Positions 6,004 to 6,488 of a stretch of 6,488 nt of DNA are shown in pieces (the stretch's first letter is position 1; every line of letters begins with the position of its first letter). Source of the stretch: Cyclobacteriaceae bacterium (lineage in GTDB: Bacteria; Bacteroidota; Bacteroidia; Cytophagales; Cyclobacteriaceae); contig CANHCD010000126.1 in assembly GCA_947458795.1 (NCBI GenBank), forward strand, positions 1 to 6,488. The letters are read 5' to 3'. The translations under genes were made by a program, and so were the position numbers. Below the pieces are notes generated by a model, which ran no database searches, was not told where the DNA came from, and worked only from the letters and a program-made list of their open reading frames with translations.

Positions 6004-6488
6004 ATGAAACTACAACTTTTGAAATTCCTCCCCCTTCTTGTCTTTGCGTTAGTCGTTGGATCCTGTGATGGACCGCCTACAGACGAAGAATTACATGCTT
6101 CGCTGAAAAAGGACGTGTATTTTCTCGCTGCCGATGACTTGGGTGGAAGAGCCATAGGCACGACTGGCGAGCAAAAAGCCGCAGACTACCTTGCCCAAGA
6201 ATTTGAAAAGTTAGGACTGACCCCCATGGGTACCGATGGGTTTTTTCAAGAATTCACCGTTTCCAAGCCGAGCAATCCTCATGAGGAGGCGGTAATTGGC
6301 ACCGATGGAGCGGGCGTAACTGGTCGTAACGTCATTGCCTATTTGGATAAAAAAGCAGACAAAACCATCGTCATCGGGGCCCACTTTGATCACTTGGGCA
6401 TGGGAGGCCAAGGCTCCCTACACCGCGGAGATTCCGCCATCCACAACGGCGCTGACGACAATGCTTCAGGTACTGCTGCACTTTTGGC
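6004..6488 (+). CDS. M28-family zinc peptidase, predicted lipoprotein (3' end outside window)
   Basis: The first 161 residues are visible and the frame is open to the window edge. The N terminus is a lipoprotein signal peptide: a Lys-containing start, a hydrophobic core (LLKFLPLLVFALVV) and a VGSC lipobox with Cys21, so the mature protein is probably lipid-anchored in the envelope. The segment FLAADDLGGRAIGTTGEQKAADYLAQEFEKLGL (40-72) is the typical lead-in of M28 aminopeptidase-like proteins. GAHFDHLG (125-132) supplies zinc ligand His127 and catalytic-site Asp129, and GADDNASG (149-156) supplies the bridging Asp151. The remaining ligands (Glu, Asp, His) would lie beyond the window, so activity cannot be confirmed. 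It probably removes N-terminal residues from peptides in the periplasm or at the cell surface; the substrate is unknown. The PD40 propeller gene is divergent from it across 72 bp. Confidence 0.93.
   Translation, partial: MKLQLLKFLPLLVFALVVGSCDGPPTDEELHASLKKDVYFLAADDLGGRAIGTTGEQKAADYLAQEFEKLGLTPMGTDGFFQEFTVSKPSNPHEEAVIGTDGAGVTGRNVIAYLDKKADKTIVIGAHFDHLGMGGQGSLHRGDSAIHNGADDNASGTAALL

Overview
The window looks like chromosomal DNA from a member of the Bacteroidota, probably of the Cytophagales / Cyclobacteriaceae type. Three things point there. The sensor kinase has the typical Bacteroidota layout, with a 'YYWIRNAI' start and no HAMP. LysA has family-typical Bacteroidota motifs such as EPGKFLVSEAG and AGAYGFTMASNYNARLRPAEVL. 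Several genes lack Shine-Dalgarno sequences but have TAnnTTTG boxes, the -7 consensus of Bacteroidota, just upstream. The rank below phylum is inference. No mobile element, CRISPR array, tRNA or rRNA is visible.

Layout, left to right. Positions 1-1762 hold a leftward two-component operon: a membrane sensor histidine kinase (1762 to 44), overlapping by ATGA the start of a response regulator that runs off the left edge. Positions 1763-1978 are a 216-bp divergent intergenic region. It contains a TTAAC-N5-TTAAC direct repeat close to the kinase start, a strong symmetric terminator-like hairpin, and TAnnTTTG boxes next to both flanking genes. Rightward from 1979 come lysA (diaminopimelate decarboxylase, GTG start) and, 91 bp after its stop, an FeS-cluster photolyase of the PhrB / FeS-BCP family. 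A terminator-like hairpin runs right up to the photolyase ATG.

The photolyase converges, with only 10 bp between stop codons, on a leftward gene for an exported PD40 (TolB-like) beta-propeller protein (5931 to 4834). That gene is divergent from an M28 zinc peptidase lipoprotein gene (6004 onward, cut by the right edge). The 72-bp gap between them carries an exact 8-bp inverted repeat, CAAAGATA-N8-TATCTTTG, which reads as two back-to-back -7 promoter elements.

How the genes fit together. The kinase and regulator form a cis-encoded signalling pair that may regulate itself through the direct repeat. LysA makes the last step of lysine biosynthesis, and the photolyase repairs UV photoproducts; no functional link between these two is evident. 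The PD40 protein and the M28 peptidase are both exported and share a promoter region, so they may be co-regulated and act together in the envelope, for example in peptide processing. That link is inference.

Most of the window is ordinary core and envelope gene content. The points worth a second look are regulatory: the divergent promoter dyad, the direct repeat upstream of the kinase, and two hairpins in unexpected places. I did not find convincing evidence for an undescribed multi-gene system.
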